Assembly: GCA_030693415.1 (NCBI GenBank)
Contig: JAUYAR010000052.1
Location: 1 to 50,204 of the forward strand
Length of the DNA stretch: 50,204 nt
Direction of reading: 5' to 3'
Origin: Candidatus Cloacimonadaceae bacterium
GTDB taxonomy: Bacteria; Cloacimonadota; Cloacimonadia; Cloacimonadales; Cloacimonadaceae
Part shown: in pieces, positions 50,068 to 50,204 of the stretch
How the letters are laid out: each line of letters begins with the position of its first letter
Numbering within the stretch: position 1 is the first letter of the stretch
Notes under the pieces: generated by a model
The model's input: only the letters and a program-made list of their open reading frames with translations
Databases searched by the model: none
What the model was told of the DNA's origin: nothing
Translations under genes and position numbers: made by a program

Positions 50068-50204
50068 TACTAATTCGCTTGCATAAATCCAAATTATGAT
50101 TATAGTATCTCCAGAACAACAATAGCTGGAGGTACAGATGAACCGTATCCATGTTAACGACACATTGCCTGCTGAAGAGCTAAGGCATAGAATGCTTGCC
50201 AGTA
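50068..50204 (+). mobile_element. Insertion sequence, left end (partial)
   Basis: Sequence unlike any palindrome copy begins at TACTAATTCGC, directly after a TTA within the palindrome, and leads into a gene start at 50138. A TA target is usual for IS630/Tc1-mariner elements. The other end lies outside the window, so the target duplication and terminal repeats could not be checked. Confidence 0.62.
50138..50204 (+). CDS. N-terminal fragment of probable transposase
   Basis: The ATG at 50138 follows GGAGG with good spacing. The first 22 codons read MNRIHVNDTLPAEELRHRML-AS, then the window ends. The LPAEELRHRM segment resembles the N-terminal helix of IS630-type transposases, before their helix-turn-helix domain. 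With so little sequence the family is a guess based on this and the TA insertion point. Confidence 0.5.
   Translation, partial: MNRIHVNDTLPAEELRHRMLAS

Overview
The window looks like a chromosomal segment of an uncultured, probably anaerobic Gram-negative bacterium of the Cloacimonadota / Fibrobacterota-Chlorobi-Bacteroidota (FCB) type. The main clue is three large secreted proteins that end in the NPFNP...FlgD-like / type IX-style C-terminal sorting module (2963-5749, 9576-10832, 10981-12486). A predicted outer-membrane barrel and a lipoprotein agree with a diderm cell. The phylum is an inference from protein architecture only. No rRNA, tRNA or CRISPR array was seen.

Layout. 1-138: 5' end of a group II intron running off the left edge, sitting just behind a strong hairpin. 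287-5749 (minus): lipoprotein, RlmD-type rRNA methyltransferase, HtpX protease and a 928-residue secreted modular protein. 5974-9522 (plus): TlpA-like thioredoxin, ComEA-like double helix-hairpin-helix protein, an acidic protein of unknown function, a 55-residue Cys-rich protein and RsmD. 9576-12486 (minus): two secreted sorting-domain proteins with a clear terminator. 12487-13487: a 1-kb gene-free stretch full of repeats. 13488-14366: pyridoxal-kinase-like enzyme.

The metabolic core is 14442-33509. On the minus strand a tightly packed ten-gene operon (about 26280 down to 14442, genes overlapping or nearly abutting) encodes the DUF2877 / FdrA / DUF1116 trio related to oxamate carbamoyltransferase, a cyclase-family ring hydrolase, a three-subunit molybdenum hydroxylase, a class III CoA-transferase, an amidase-signature enzyme and an iron-dependent alcohol dehydrogenase. 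Together they look like a pathway that hydroxylates a nitrogen heterocycle, opens it, recovers a carbamoyl group as carbamoyl phosphate and feeds the remaining acid into CoA metabolism. The Mo subunit lacks the Glu and Arg that bind purines in xanthine dehydrogenase. A second, two-subunit enzyme on the plus strand (29734-33509) has both, so this locus carries two Mo-hydroxylases of different specificity. Divergent to the operon are mtnA, an MTA/SAH deaminase and smpB.

33506-45382 is mostly housekeeping: Ppx/GppA phosphatase, a split chromate-type transporter, IspG, a purK-purE-OFA transporter operon, a nitrilase-like protein with an altered catalytic lysine, a Fic protein inserted behind comM with a 56-bp duplication of the comM 3' end, and a YprB-like nuclease. 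45535-49864 (plus) is a six-gene operon behind a CsoR-type operator: CsoR, a YtkA/FixH-like secreted protein, an outer-membrane barrel, an FMN-binding-like periplasmic protein and a MacB/LolD-type ABC permease plus ATPase. No copper P-type ATPase is present, so this may be an undescribed metal-responsive envelope system.

A 56-bp near-palindrome and a covarying GCAG.AT hairpin recur in most longer intergenic gaps. The last palindrome copy is broken at a TTA by the start of an insertion sequence that runs off the right edge.
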